Shown: positions 35,339-43,533 of the stretch, one piece after another | Layout of the letters: each line of letters starts with the position of its first letter | Numbering within the stretch: position 1 is the stretch's first letter | DNA from: an uncultured Alistipes sp. | GTDB lineage: Bacteria > Bacteroidota > Bacteroidia > Bacteroidales > Rikenellaceae | Reading direction: 5' to 3' | DNA length: 50,587 nucleotides | Assembly: GCA_900542505.1 (NCBI GenBank) | Contig: UQNV01000014.1 | Coordinates: 1 to 50,587 of the forward strand | Position numbers and translations under genes: made by a program | Notes under the pieces: model-generated | What the model saw: only the letters and a program-made list of their open reading frames with translations | Told to the model about the DNA's origin: nothing | Databases searched by the model: none

Positions 35339-35384
35339 AAGGGTGCGGTTGCATTGGCGGGCGTGGACCCTGCCTGGTTTCGGA

Positions 35385-35392
35385 CAAATATA
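35385..35392 (-). promoter_or_regulatory. -7 box TATATTTG of the PorV/PorQ-like gene
   Basis: Exact TAnnTTTG on the minus strand. It excludes the longer in-frame start at 35452. Confidence 0.65.
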
Positions 35393-35429
35393 CGACATAT
35401 CCGCCACACTCCCAAACGGCATAGGATGA

Positions 35430-35465
35430 AAAAGACCGTCTCCGGCCCGCACGAGGACCGGAGAC
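35430..35465 (-). terminator. Rho-independent terminator of the cyclophilin gene
   Basis: On the minus strand the stem GTCTCCGG/CCGGAGAC with a 12-nt loop is followed by GGTCTTTTTC, 24 bp after the cyclophilin stop. Confidence 0.78.
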
Positions 35466-35489
35466 GCGATGCGGATGTTTCCCGTAGAT

Positions 35490-35930
35490 TTACTCCTCGA
35501 CGATGCGGATGGAGAGAATCCGGTCGCCGCGGCGGATGTCGTCGATGACGTCGAGCCCCTCGACCACGCGCCCGAAGCAGGTGTGGACGCCGTCGAGATG
35601 CTTCGTGTTTTCGCGGTTCATACAGATGAAGAACTGCGAGCCTCCCGTGTCGCGGCCGGCATGGGCCATCGAAAGAACGCCCCGGTCATGGTACTGGAGC
35701 GGAGCCGAGGTCTCGCATTTGATGCAGTAGCCCGGGCCGCCCGTTCCGTCGCCGCGCGGACATCCGCCCTGGATGACAAAGTCGGGAATGACGCGGTGGA
35801 AGGTCAGTCCGTCGTAGAAGTTGTGGTTGGCCAGGTCGATGAAGTTGGCCACCGTACCGGGCGTCGCCTCGGAGTAGAGTTCGGCCTTCATCTCCCCTTT
35901 CTCGGTCGAAATTACAGCGTATTGTTTCAT
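35490..35930 (-). CDS. Cyclophilin-type peptidyl-prolyl isomerase
   Basis: 146 residues, no signal peptide. The PPIase core [41 protein letters not shown] and [15 protein letters not shown] are all present (Arg, Phe, Gln, His catalytic set). It is a cytoplasmic proline isomerase. It lies 58 bp behind lrgB and may be co-transcribed with lrgAB. Confidence 0.94.
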   Translation of the reverse strand: MKQYAVISTEKGEMKAELYSEATPGTVANFIDLANHNFYDGLTFHRVIPDFVIQGGCPRGDGTGGPGYCIKCETSAPLQYHDRGVLSMAHAGRDTGGSQFFICMNRENTKHLDGVHTCFGRVVEGLDVIDDIRRGDRILSIRIVEE

Positions 35931-35988
35931 ATGTGCGGGGTGTTTTGTTCCGGCGGGATGCCGCCGGAGCGGGTTATGGTTGAACGTA

Positions 35989-36684
35989 TCAATATAGGTA
36001 ATGCTCCATCAGCGGGGTGAGCAGCGCCGTGGCCAGCCCCATGAGTGCCATGGCCAGGCCGCTGAGGGCTCCCTCGACGGCCCCGATTTCGATGGCACGG
36101 GCCGTGCCGATGCCGTGGGCGGCCGAGCCCAGCGCAAAGCCGCGGGCCTGAGGGTCGGTGACCCCGCACCGGCGGAGAATCCACTCGCCGAAGATGCTGC
36201 CGAAGATACCCACGCAGAAGACCACCACCGAGGTGACCGTCGCGATGCCGCCCAGCGGGCCGGCGACCGATACGGCGATGGGGACCGACACCGACTTGGG
36301 CGCCAGCGAGTTGACAATCGCCCGCTCGGCGCCGAAGGCCATAGCGATGTAGACTACGCTCAGCACGCCTACGATACAGCCGGCGAGCGTCGAGACGATG
36401 ACCGGCACGAGCCGGCCGCGAAGCTGCTCGATTTGTTCGTACATCAGGTAGCCGAGCGCTACGACCGACATGCCGAGTGCGAAATTCAGCACGCCGGTTG
36501 CCTCCTGATAGCGCGGGTAGTCGATGTCGGCGCAGCGCAGGAAGACAATGATGGCGATGAAGGTGAGCAGCACGGGATGGAGCAGCGGCGTGTGCACCCG
36601 CCGGTAGAGGCGCATGCCGACGCAGTAGAGACCGACGGTGAGCGTCAGCAGAAAAAGGTCCGAAGCGATGAATTCATGCCACAT
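35989..36684 (-). CDS. lrgB: LrgB/CidB-family membrane protein
   Basis: 231 residues with about seven TM helices. Family signatures are [29 protein letters not shown] and [22 protein letters not shown]. LrgB proteins pair with LrgA in holin-like control of murein hydrolases or small-metabolite transport. lrgA lies 45 bp upstream on the same strand. Confidence 0.9.
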   Translation of the reverse strand: MWHEFIASDLFLLTLTVGLYCVGMRLYRRVHTPLLHPVLLTFIAIIVFLRCADIDYPRYQEATGVLNFALGMSVVALGYLMYEQIEQLRGRLVPVIVSTLAGCIVGVLSVVYIAMAFGAERAIVNSLAPKSVSVPIAVSVAGPLGGIATVTSVVVFCVGIFGSIFGEWILRRCGVTDPQARGFALGSAAHGIGTARAIEIGAVEGALSGLAMALMGLATALLTPLMEHYLY

Positions 36685-36729
36685 GGTTTCCGTATATCGA
36701 AAGGTTTTGTTTGACTGTTTGTATCGTGA

Positions 36730-37230
36730 CTATTTACTATTCGTGCGGCTCGGGCCGGCGTCGGGTGTGTGATTTTCGGAGCCGGGCTCCGGCGATTCGG
36801 ATGCCGCTCCGCAGGCTGCATCCTCCGCGTCAGGCTCTTCACCCGGCAGCGGCGGAATCTCGGCATCGGGCTCGGCGACGGGCGGCAGCGGTGCCCCGTA
36901 GCGGCGATTGAGGCTTTGGAACGTCTTGCCCGCCACCAGCAGCACGGCGACCGTCGAGACTACGCCCGAGACCACCACGGCCCACAGATTGTCGAGAATC
37001 ACCCGATAGGAGTCCATCAGTCCCACGCCGTAGGGGACGAAGAAAAGTGCCATGCCCGCCAGCAGAAAACGGGCCGCCGGGCGGACTGTTTCGGCCTTGA
37101 CCCAGCGCAGGCAGAGCGAGGCGAAGAGCAGTACCATGCCGATGATATTGCCTGAAACGATACTTCCGGTGAGACGGCTCAAAATATTGCCGATGAGCCA
37201 GAAAAACAGAATGTAGAAAAGACCTGCCAT
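36730..37230 (-). CDS. lrgA: LrgA/CidA-family membrane protein with acidic Pro-rich tail
   Basis: 166 residues from the ATG at 37230. The first about 115 residues hold four TM helices with the LrgA patterns GSIVSGNIIGMVLLFASL and FFVPYGVGLMDS. The remaining about 50 residues are a hydrophilic tail rich in Pro, Glu, Asp and Ala (around PLPGEEPDAEDAACG), which ordinary LrgA lacks. The in-frame extension to 37434 is not supported. A -7 box lies about 115 bp upstream. Confidence 0.85.
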   Translation of the reverse strand: MAGLFYILFFWLIGNILSRLTGSIVSGNIIGMVLLFASLCLRWVKAETVRPAARFLLAGMALFFVPYGVGLMDSYRVILDNLWAVVVSGVVSTVAVLLVAGKTFQSLNRRYGAPLPPVAEPDAEIPPLPGEEPDAEDAACGAASESPEPGSENHTPDAGPSRTNSK

Positions 37231-37345
37231 ATCATGCGTCCAATTTGTAGCGTACCCAATGCTTCGCTCGGAGACATCGGCTTTCATCGGGGTGGCGGGC
37301 TGCGTCCGGGCTCCCGGCTGCTTGCCGCCTCGCGTTTTTGCGCGG

Positions 37346-37353
37346 CAAATATA
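37346..37353 (-). promoter_or_regulatory. -7 box TATATTTG upstream of lrgAB
   Basis: Exact consensus on the minus strand. If used, it gives a leader of about 110 nt before lrgA. Confidence 0.5.
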
Positions 37354-37463
37354 GGGCATTCGCGGCGACTTTGTCCTTCGGCGGGGAAAAATTGACCGCG
37401 CATTTTTCGATTCGGCTGCGACAATACCTATCATTGGGGATTGATAGGCGCATGGAAAATTCG

Positions 37464-37471
37464 TATCTTTG
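37464..37471 (+). promoter_or_regulatory. -7 box TATCTTTG of feoAB
   Basis: Exact consensus, 23 bp before the ATG at 37495. Confidence 0.7.
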
Positions 37472-37494
37472 TGCCGCTAAATTCGAATACACCA

Positions 37495-40086
37495 ATGCGT
37501 CTATCGGAATTGAAGAGCGGCGAATCGGCCACCATCCTCAAGGTAAACGGCCACGGCGGATTCCGCCGCCGAATCATGGAGATGGGCTTTGTGCGCGGGC
37601 AGCGCGTCGAGGTCCTGCTCAACGCTCCGTTGAAGGACCCCATCGAATACCGAATCATGGGATACGACATCTCGCTGCGGCGGAGCGAAGCCGACATGGT
37701 GGAGGTGCTCTCCGACAGCGAAGCCCGGCAGCTGGCCGACGAACAGGCTCACCGCCCCACAGCCGATGAGGAGAGGGACGGGGCCGTCGGGAGTGACCTG
37801 CCCGAAACGGGGAGTGTCGAACGGGTGATTCACGAGCGGAGCCGCCATATCGAGGTGGCGCTTGTGGGCAACCCAAACAGCGGCAAGACGTCGTTGTTCA
37901 ACGCCATATCGGGCGGCCGCGAGCATGTGGGCAACTACAGCGGCGTGACCGTCGGGGCCAAGCGCGGCCACTGCACCTATCGCGGCTATACGTTCGAGGT
38001 CACCGACCTTCCGGGAACCTATGCCCTCTCGGCCTATACGCCCGAGGAGCGTTTCGTGCGCAGCCATATCGAGAAGAACAATCCCGACGTGATTGTCAAT
38101 GCGGTCGTGGCGTCGAACCTCGAGCGCAACCTTTACCTGACTACCGAGCTGATTGATATAAACCAGCGTATCGTCGTGGCGCTCAACATGTACGACGAGC
38201 TCGATGCAAGCGGTGCCACACTCGACTACGACAGCCTGGGCCGCATGCTCGGTGTGCCGATGGTGCCGGTCGAGGCGCGCAACAACAAGGGCATCGAGGC
38301 GTTGCTCGACACGGTCATTGCCGTCTACGAGAACCGCGACGAACGCGTCCGCCATATCCATATCGGAATGGGTCCGGTGGTCGAGGAGAGCGTCCGGCGG
38401 CTCCACAGCGACATGAACGAGTACCGCAACCAGCTGCCCAAGGCCTTTCCGCCGCGTTACTACGCGATGAAGATGCTCGAGGGGGACCACCAGGTCGAGG
38501 AGTGGCTGCGCGGATGCGAGCGTTTCCCGCATTGGGTCGAAATCCGCGACCGCGAGGCGCAGCGTATCTCCGAGGCGCTGGGTGAGGATGTCGAAACGGC
38601 ATTTGCCAATCAGAAATACGGATTCATCTCTGGTGCGTTGCGCGAAACGCTGACTCCCGGCAAGGGGGCCGAACGGAACGCAACGGCGCTCATCGATACG
38701 CTGGTGACCCACAAGCTGTGGGGGTTCCCCATCTTCTTTTTCCTCATGTGGCTGATGTTCTGGTGTACGTTCAGCCTGGGCGCCTACCCGCAGGAGTGGA
38801 TTGAGGTGCTGGTGGGCTGGATTGGCGAAGGGGTCAACGCCCTGCTGCCCGCGGGGCCCGTGCGCGACCTGCTGGTTGACGGCGTCATCGGCGGCGTGGG
38901 AAGCGTGATTGTCTTCCTGCCCAACATCGTCATCCTCTATCTGTTCATCGCCTTCATGGAGGACTCGGGCTATCTGGCCCGCGCCGCATTCATCATGGAC
39001 CGCATCATGCACCGCATCGGCCTGCACGGGAAATCGTTCATCCCGCTGGTGATGGGTTTCGGCTGCAACGTGCCGGCAATCATGGCAACACGGACCATCG
39101 AGAGCCGAAGCAGCCGCCTGATTACCATCATGATTACACCGTTCATGTCGTGCAGCGCGCGAATACCCATCTACCTGCTGCTCGCCGGAACGTTCTTCCC
39201 GGGCAATTCGGGGCTGGTGATGCTCTGCCTCTATCTGCTGGGCATTCTGCTTGCGGTCGTCACCTCACGACTTATCAGGCGCTTCTTCTTCCCGGTGGAC
39301 GAGACGCCTTTCGTCATGGAGCTGCCACCCTACCGGCTCCCGACCTGGAAGACAACGCTCCGCCACATGTGGGACAAATGCGCGCAGTACCTGCGCAAGA
39401 TGGGCGGCATGATACTGATTGCCTCGGTGCTCATCTGGCTGCTGAGCTATTATCCCCGCGCCGAGGCGCAGCAGTCCGAATCGGCACACTACGAGAACTC
39501 CTACCTCGGCCGCATCGGCAAGGCCTGCGAGCCGGTCTTCACGCCGCTGGGGCTCAACTGGAAGGCGGGCGTGTCGCTGCTTTCGGGCGTGGCGGCCAAG
39601 GAGATTGTGGTCAGCACGCTCGGCGTACTCTATGCCGAAGGACCCGCCGAAGCGCAGCTTGCGACCGCCGCTGAGGAATCGCAGGATGCTCAATCGCCCC
39701 GGCCCGCCGTCGCTCCGGCCGATGACGCGGCGGCAATGAAACCCGTTGCAGCTGGAGGGGCCGTCTCCGAGGCCGTTACAGCCGAAACTTCGGCCGCGAC
39801 GGTCGGCGAAGTCTCCGCATCGGCGCAGACCGTGGCTCCGGACGATGATGCCGAAGCGGAGGAGTTTGCCACCCTGTCGGCTCGACTTCGCGCAAGCGGC
39901 GATTTCGATACGGCTTCCGCCCTGGCATTCCTCGTCTTCATCCTGGTCTATTTCCCCTGCATCGCCACCGTTGCGGCCATCGGCTCGGAGGCTGGATGGA
40001 AATGGGCCCTGCTCTCGGTGTTCTACAATACGGCGCTTGCCTGGGTAGTTTCATGGGTGACCTATCATCTGGCAACATGGTTATGA
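37495..40086 (+). CDS. feoB: Ferrous iron transporter FeoA-FeoB fusion
   Basis: 863 residues. Residues 1-75 are an FeoA SH3-like domain (MRLSELKSGESATILKVNGHGGFRRRIMEMGFVRGQ). After a linker the FeoB G domain starts, with G1 GNPNSGKTS (about 125-133), G2 YSGVTVGAKRG, G3 DLPGTY and G4 NMYDELD. Two Gate domains and GCNVPAIMATRTI then form the Fe(II) permease. Near the C-terminus (about 717-800) a long Ala/Glu/Val/Pro low-complexity segment separates GVLYAEG from FDTASALAFLVFILVYFPCIA. The Cys-rich partner overlaps its stop. The in-frame extension to 37441 crosses the promoter. Confidence 0.95.
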   Translation: MRLSELKSGESATILKVNGHGGFRRRIMEMGFVRGQRVEVLLNAPLKDPIEYRIMGYDISLRRSEADMVEVLSDSEARQLADEQAHRPTADEERDGAVGSDLPETGSVERVIHERSRHIEVALVGNPNSGKTSLFNAISGGREHVGNYSGVTVGAKRGHCTYRGYTFEVTDLPGTYALSAYTPEERFVRSHIEKNNPDVIVNAVVASNLERNLYLTTELIDINQRIVVALNMYDELDASGATLDYDSLGRMLGVPMVPVEARNNKGIEALLDTVIAVYENRDERVRHIHIGMGPVVEESVRRLHSDMNEYRNQLPKAFPPRYYAMKMLEGDHQVEEWLRGCERFPHWVEIRDREAQRISEALGEDVETAFANQKYGFISGALRETLTPGKGAERNATALIDTLVTHKLWGFPIFFFLMWLMFWCTFSLGAYPQEWIEVLVGWIGEGVNALLPAGPVRDLLVDGVIGGVGSVIVFLPNIVILYLFIAFMEDSGYLARAAFIMDRIMHRIGLHGKSFIPLVMGFGCNVPAIMATRTIESRSSRLITIMITPFMSCSARIPIYLLLAGTFFPGNSGLVMLCLYLLGILLAVVTSRLIRRFFFPVDETPFVMELPPYRLPTWKTTLRHMWDKCAQYLRKMGGMILIASVLIWLLSYYPRAEAQQSESAHYENSYLGRIGKACEPVFTPLGLNWKAGVSLLSGVAAKEIVVSTLGVLYAEGPAEAQLATAAEESQDAQSPRPAVAPADDAAAMKPVAAGGAVSEAVTAETSAATVGEVSASAQTVAPDDDAEAEEFATLSARLRASGDFDTASALAFLVFILVYFPCIATVAAIGSEAGWKWALLSVFYNTALAWVVSWVTYHLATWL

Positions 40087-40262
40087 CGATGACGTGGCAG
40101 GATGTTGTCGTCTGGGCATTCGGGCTCGTGCTGGCGGCCGTTGTCGTATGGAGGCTCGTCCGCGCATTGTGCGGCAAGCGCCCCCTGGCGTGCGGGAGCT
40201 GCAGCCGCGATTGCCCGATGCGGCGGCATGGCGGGGCGAAATGCCCCGACGCGAAGGAGTGA
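40083..40262 (+). CDS. FeoB-associated Cys-rich membrane protein
   Basis: 59 residues. One N-terminal TM helix (WQDVVVWAFGLVLAAVVVWRLVRALCG) is followed by a Cys-rich tail CGKRPLACGSCSRDCPMRR. It matches the small FeoB-associated Cys-rich family, thought to aid iron uptake. The start ATG at 40083 overlaps the feoB stop as ATGA, indicating translational coupling. ATGs at 40077 and 40089 are alternatives. Confidence 0.82.
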   Translation: MTMTWQDVVVWAFGLVLAAVVVWRLVRALCGKRPLACGSCSRDCPMRRHGGAKCPDAKE

Positions 40263-40410
40263 ATCCTCCGCATCGGGGCGGTGTCTGGCCGGAGCCGACG
40301 GGCGAACCATCCGCAGCACGCAGCGGTCTCCCGGGGCTTTGACAGCAGCTGTTCGGCCGCACAGGCATGCGTCGGGCCGGTGTTCCGTAGATACGGGGGC
40401 TTCCGCAGCC

Positions 40411-40449
40411 CAAAAAAGAGGCGGACCGATTCGTTGAGAATCGGTCCGC
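40411..40449. terminator. Terminator between feo and the aminotransferase
   Basis: Perfect 11-bp stem GCGGACCGATT/AATCGGTCCGC. A run of A6 on its left gives a T-rich tail on the minus strand, so it mainly ends the aminotransferase transcript; on the plus strand only CTTTC follows. Confidence 0.8.
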
Positions 40450-40482
40450 TTTCAGTTTGTCGCCGTCGGTTGCAGCGTCGGA

Positions 40483-41670
40483 TTACTTGTGCAGGCGCGC
40501 CTTGACGTTGTCCGTCGCACGCTTGAGCAGCTCCTCGGGGCAGCAGAGCGTGATGCGGATGTAGCGCTTGCCCTCCGAGCCGAAGATGCCGCCGGGGGTC
40601 AGGAAGACATCGCACTTCTCCATCACCTCGTCCGAGAAGGCGAAGCTGTCGCCCTCGTAATCCTCCGGAAGCTCGGCCCACACGAAGAGACCGGCCTGAT
40701 GGGGGCGGTATTTGCATCCCAGCGCATCGAGCAGGGCGTAGGCCTGACGCTCGCGGCCGTAGTAGATGTCGTTGAGCTCCTTGTACCAGTCCTCGCCCAG
40801 CGCCAGCGCCGTGTCGGCTGCGGCCTGAATCGGATAGAACATGCCCGAGTCCATGTTGCTCTTGAAGGTCAGAATCGAATCAATCCACTCCTTGCGGCCC
40901 AGGACGACACCCACGCGCCAGCCGGCCATCGAGTGGCCCTTGGAGAGCGAGTTCATCTCGAGCGCCACTTCACGTGCGCCGTCTACCGACATGATGCTCA
41001 TAGGCTTGTCGCTGTTGCGGATGAAGCTGTAGGGGTTGTCGTGCACGATGAGGATGTTGTGCTTGGCGCCGAACTCGATGATTTTCTCGAACAGTTCGCG
41101 CGTCGGCGTCTGACCCGTCGGCATGTTGGGATAGTTGACCAGCATCATCTTGACACCGTCGAGACCGGCCTGCTCGATGGCTTCGAAGTCGGGATAGAAA
41201 TTGGTCTGCTTGTTGAGCGCATAGGGAAGCATCTCACCTCCCGCGAGGCGAACGGCTGCCGAATAGGTGGGATAGCCCGGGTTGGGGACCAGCACCTTGT
41301 CGCCCGGATTGAGGAACGTCATGCAGATGTGCATGATACCCTCCTTCGAACCGATGAGGGGCAGCACCTCGGAGTTGTAGTCGAACTCCACGCCGTACCA
41401 TTTCTTGTACCAGTCGGCAAAAGCCTTGCGCAGGATGGGTTCACCCTTGTAGGACATGTATTTGTGGACGTCGGGACGCTGAGCCTCCTTGGCCAGGCGG
41501 TCGATGACCGATTGGTGCGGCGGCAGGTCGGGGCTGCCCATTGCGAGTTTGACAATCTGGCGGCCCGTGGCGGCCTCGATGTCGGCGATTTCACGCAGAC
41601 GACGCGAAAAATAGTACTCTCCAATCCCGTCCAGGCGGTGCGAACGGTCGATGTTTACTGCTTTTGCCAT
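40483..41670 (-). CDS. Class I/II pyridoxal-phosphate aminotransferase
   Basis: 395 residues from the ATG at 41670 (MAKAVNIDRSHRLDGIGEYYFSRRLREI). The PLP lysine is in SLSKGHSMAGWRVG, and NYPNMPTGQTP and HDNPYSF hold the other cofactor contacts. It resembles the LL-diaminopimelate/alanine aminotransferase group; the true substrate cannot be read from the motifs. The long upstream extension (to 41973) passes the promoter and the purT terminator and is rejected. Confidence 0.9.
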   Translation of the reverse strand: MAKAVNIDRSHRLDGIGEYYFSRRLREIADIEAATGRQIVKLAMGSPDLPPHQSVIDRLAKEAQRPDVHKYMSYKGEPILRKAFADWYKKWYGVEFDYNSEVLPLIGSKEGIMHICMTFLNPGDKVLVPNPGYPTYSAAVRLAGGEMLPYALNKQTNFYPDFEAIEQAGLDGVKMMLVNYPNMPTGQTPTRELFEKIIEFGAKHNILIVHDNPYSFIRNSDKPMSIMSVDGAREVALEMNSLSKGHSMAGWRVGVVLGRKEWIDSILTFKSNMDSGMFYPIQAAADTALALGEDWYKELNDIYYGRERQAYALLDALGCKYRPHQAGLFVWAELPEDYEGDSFAFSDEVMEKCDVFLTPGGIFGSEGKRYIRITLCCPEELLKRATDNVKARLHK

Positions 41671-41702
41671 TGTTGAAAGAGATGATGTTTGATTTGTCGG
41701 TC

Positions 41703-41710
41703 CAAAATTA
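41703..41710 (-). promoter_or_regulatory. -7 box TAATTTTG of the aminotransferase gene
   Basis: Exact TAnnTTTG on the minus strand, 32 bp before the ATG at 41670, within an A/T-rich stretch. Confidence 0.65.
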
Positions 41711-41930
41711 CGAAAAAAATTGAAAAATGCGAAATCTTCGGCACAACCTGCCCCACTTCGATTCGGCGGCCGGGAGGCGAAGGCGCTCCGGCCCTCCGGA
41801 GGTGTGTGTCGGGCTGTTGCGGCGTCAGCAGCAGGCCGCCCGCCGTTTTCCGTTGACTGCCGCCGCAGCATGGGGTTGCCCGTGATGCCGGCAGCCGAGA
41901 GCTCCGTGCAGGACCCGGCGGATGCAAAAC

Positions 41931-41965
41931 GCCCGGAACGGGGGCGTGAAGAGTCCGTTCCGGGC
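41931..41965 (-). terminator. Terminator of purT
   Basis: Perfect 11-bp stem GCCCGGAACGG/CCGTTCCGGGC. On the minus strand it is followed by GTTTTGC, 44 bp after the purT stop. Confidence 0.75.
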
Positions 41966-42009
41966 GAATTCAATCGGGAGGCTATCCTGCATTGGGACAG
42001 ACGTCCATA

Positions 42010-43185
42010 TCAGTATACCTTGACCTTTGCTGCAGCTGCCTTGGCGCGGTTGCGCAACGCCTCCAGGTCGCTGCCCAGCGGCGCATGGCTTACCACGACG
42101 CCCATGCGGCGGCCGGGGCGCATCGTGGGCTTGCCGAAAATCCGCAGGTCGGTGGCGGGGTCGTCCGCCAGGGCCTCTTCGAGCCCGTCGTACCGGGGTG
42201 CTCCGCTGCCGACCTCCTCGGGTGCGAGAATTACGGCGCTGGCTCCCATGCGCTCGAAGGTGACAGCCGGAATGGGCAGTCCGAGCACGGCCCGCGCATG
42301 CAGTTCGAACTCGTTGAGATTCTGCGTGCCGGCGAGCGTCACCATACCCGTGTCGTGAGGTCGGGGCGAGAGCTCCGAGAAGTAGACGCCGTTTTCGTGG
42401 CTGAGGAAGAACTCGACACCCCACAGTCCCGCTCCGCCGAGCGCCTCGGTGACTTTGGCGGCCATACGCTGCGCCTCGGCCAGGTGCTCGGGTGCGATTT
42501 CGGGCGACTGGAAACTCTCGCGGTAGTCGCCGCTCTTCTGGATATGGCCCACGGGCGGGCAGAAGAGGGTCGGTCCGGCCTTCTGCGTTACGGTCAGCAG
42601 CGTGATTTCACTGTCGAAGCGGATGAACTCCTCGACAATCAACTCGCGGATATCGCCGCGGCTGCCGGCGCAGCCGTACTCCCAGGCGTGCGGCAGCTCT
42701 TCGGCCGTGCGGACCAGCGACTGACCCTTGCCCGACGAGGACATGAGCGGTTTGACGACGCAGGGGAAGCCGATTTTATGCGCAGCTTCATACAGTTCGT
42801 CGAGTGATTTGGCGTAGAAGTATTTGGCCGTACGCAGACCGAGCTCCTTGGCGGCCAGGTCGCGGATGGCCTTGCGGTTCATCGTGAAGTTGACGGCGCG
42901 GGCGCTCGGAACCACCTGGATGCCCTCGCGCTCGAAATCATAGAGCCGTTCGGTGCGGATGGCTTCGATTTCGGGAACGATGATATCGGGACGGTGTTTG
43001 GCCACGGCCGCAGCCAGCGCATCGCCGTCGAGCATGCTGAAGACCTCGCACTCGTCGGCCACCTGCATGGCGGGTGCGCCCGCATAGGAGTCGCAGGCGA
43101 CGATGTGCTGACCCAGACGCTGGGCGGCAATCACGAACTCTTTGCCCAGCTCTCCGGAGCCGAGCAACAGGATTTTTTTAGTCAT
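42010..43185 (-). CDS. purT: Formate-dependent phosphoribosylglycinamide formyltransferase
   Basis: 391 residues, ATP-grasp family. The N-terminal [32 protein letters not shown], and [17 protein letters not shown] (ATP-binding Lys) are followed by the [14 protein letters not shown] metal/ATP block. PurT makes formyl-GAR from formate, ATP and GAR in purine synthesis. Its promoter -7 box lies inside the putative ICE attachment core, so upstream control DNA now belongs to the element. Confidence 0.94.
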   Translation of the reverse strand: MTKKILLLGSGELGKEFVIAAQRLGQHIVACDSYAGAPAMQVADECEVFSMLDGDALAAAVAKHRPDIIVPEIEAIRTERLYDFEREGIQVVPSARAVNFTMNRKAIRDLAAKELGLRTAKYFYAKSLDELYEAAHKIGFPCVVKPLMSSSGKGQSLVRTAEELPHAWEYGCAGSRGDIRELIVEEFIRFDSEITLLTVTQKAGPTLFCPPVGHIQKSGDYRESFQSPEIAPEHLAEAQRMAAKVTEALGGAGLWGVEFFLSHENGVYFSELSPRPHDTGMVTLAGTQNLNEFELHARAVLGLPIPAVTFERMGASAVILAPEEVGSGAPRYDGLEEALADDPATDLRIFGKPTMRPGRRMGVVVSHAPLGSDLEALRNRAKAAAAKVKVY

Positions 43186-43204
43186 AGTCGGTAGTTTTTG
43201 CTCT

Positions 43205-43214
43205 GCAAAGTTAC
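43205..43214 (-). other. ICE attachment core GTAACTTTGC (overlaps purT -7 box)
   Basis: On the minus strand the sequence fits the IntDOT core consensus GTAnnTTTGC and at the same time contains TAACTTTG, the purT -7 box (43206-43213; 21 bp before the ATG). It lies at the border between the purT leader and the element carrying intDOT. The other junction is outside this window, so the exact crossover is not proven. Confidence 0.65.
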
Positions 43215-43505
43215 TACAAAAAAGTGAAATGCGGAAAGATATAGTGATAGAATTGAGTTACAAGGGTTTTGGTTGAAGTGGCGATAATCCGTGAAGCCAT
43301 TACAATCCCTGCCGAAGCCAAATCCTGACGCCGCTACGTTACTTGTTCGTAACCATGCCCGAAAATGCGACAAACGGGTACGAATAGCGAAACAAGGCTC
43401 TAAGGAATAGTGAGTTATCCATAACTCATGCGAAAAATCAGGTTACGGAAAAAGATTGCGCCGTTCCTCCCCGTTTTGCGTACCAACACCGGACTCTTCA
43501 CCAAC
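43215..43505. promoter_or_regulatory. ICE left-end control region (att arm / int upstream)
   Basis: Non-coding, and A/T-richer than the chromosome. GTTAC occurs at 43257, 43338 and 43442 (and at 43210 in the core), with its inverse GTAAC at 43349. An 18-bp inverted repeat lies at 43411-43428. These are candidate IntDOT arm-type or accessory-factor sites. Confidence 0.45.
43411..43428. repeat. Perfect inverted repeat TGAGTTAT-CC-ATAACTCA
   Basis: Eight-bp perfect arms with a 2-bp centre, about 105 bp before intDOT. It could be a protein-binding operator or a hairpin limiting read-through. Confidence 0.6.
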
Positions 43506-43513
43506 TAATTTTG
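43506..43513 (+). promoter_or_regulatory. -7 box TAATTTTG of intDOT
   Basis: Exact TAnnTTTG, 20 bp before the ATG at 43534. Confidence 0.65.
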
Positions 43514-43533
43514 AAACCCAAAAATTAAGGACA

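Larger units (their letters stand above)
41671..42009. other. Intergenic region between aminotransferase and purT
   Basis: About 340 bp. It holds the aminotransferase promoter (41703-41710) and the purT terminator (41931-41965). The remainder (about 41730-41925) is GC-rich DNA in which I see no gene. Confidence 0.6.
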
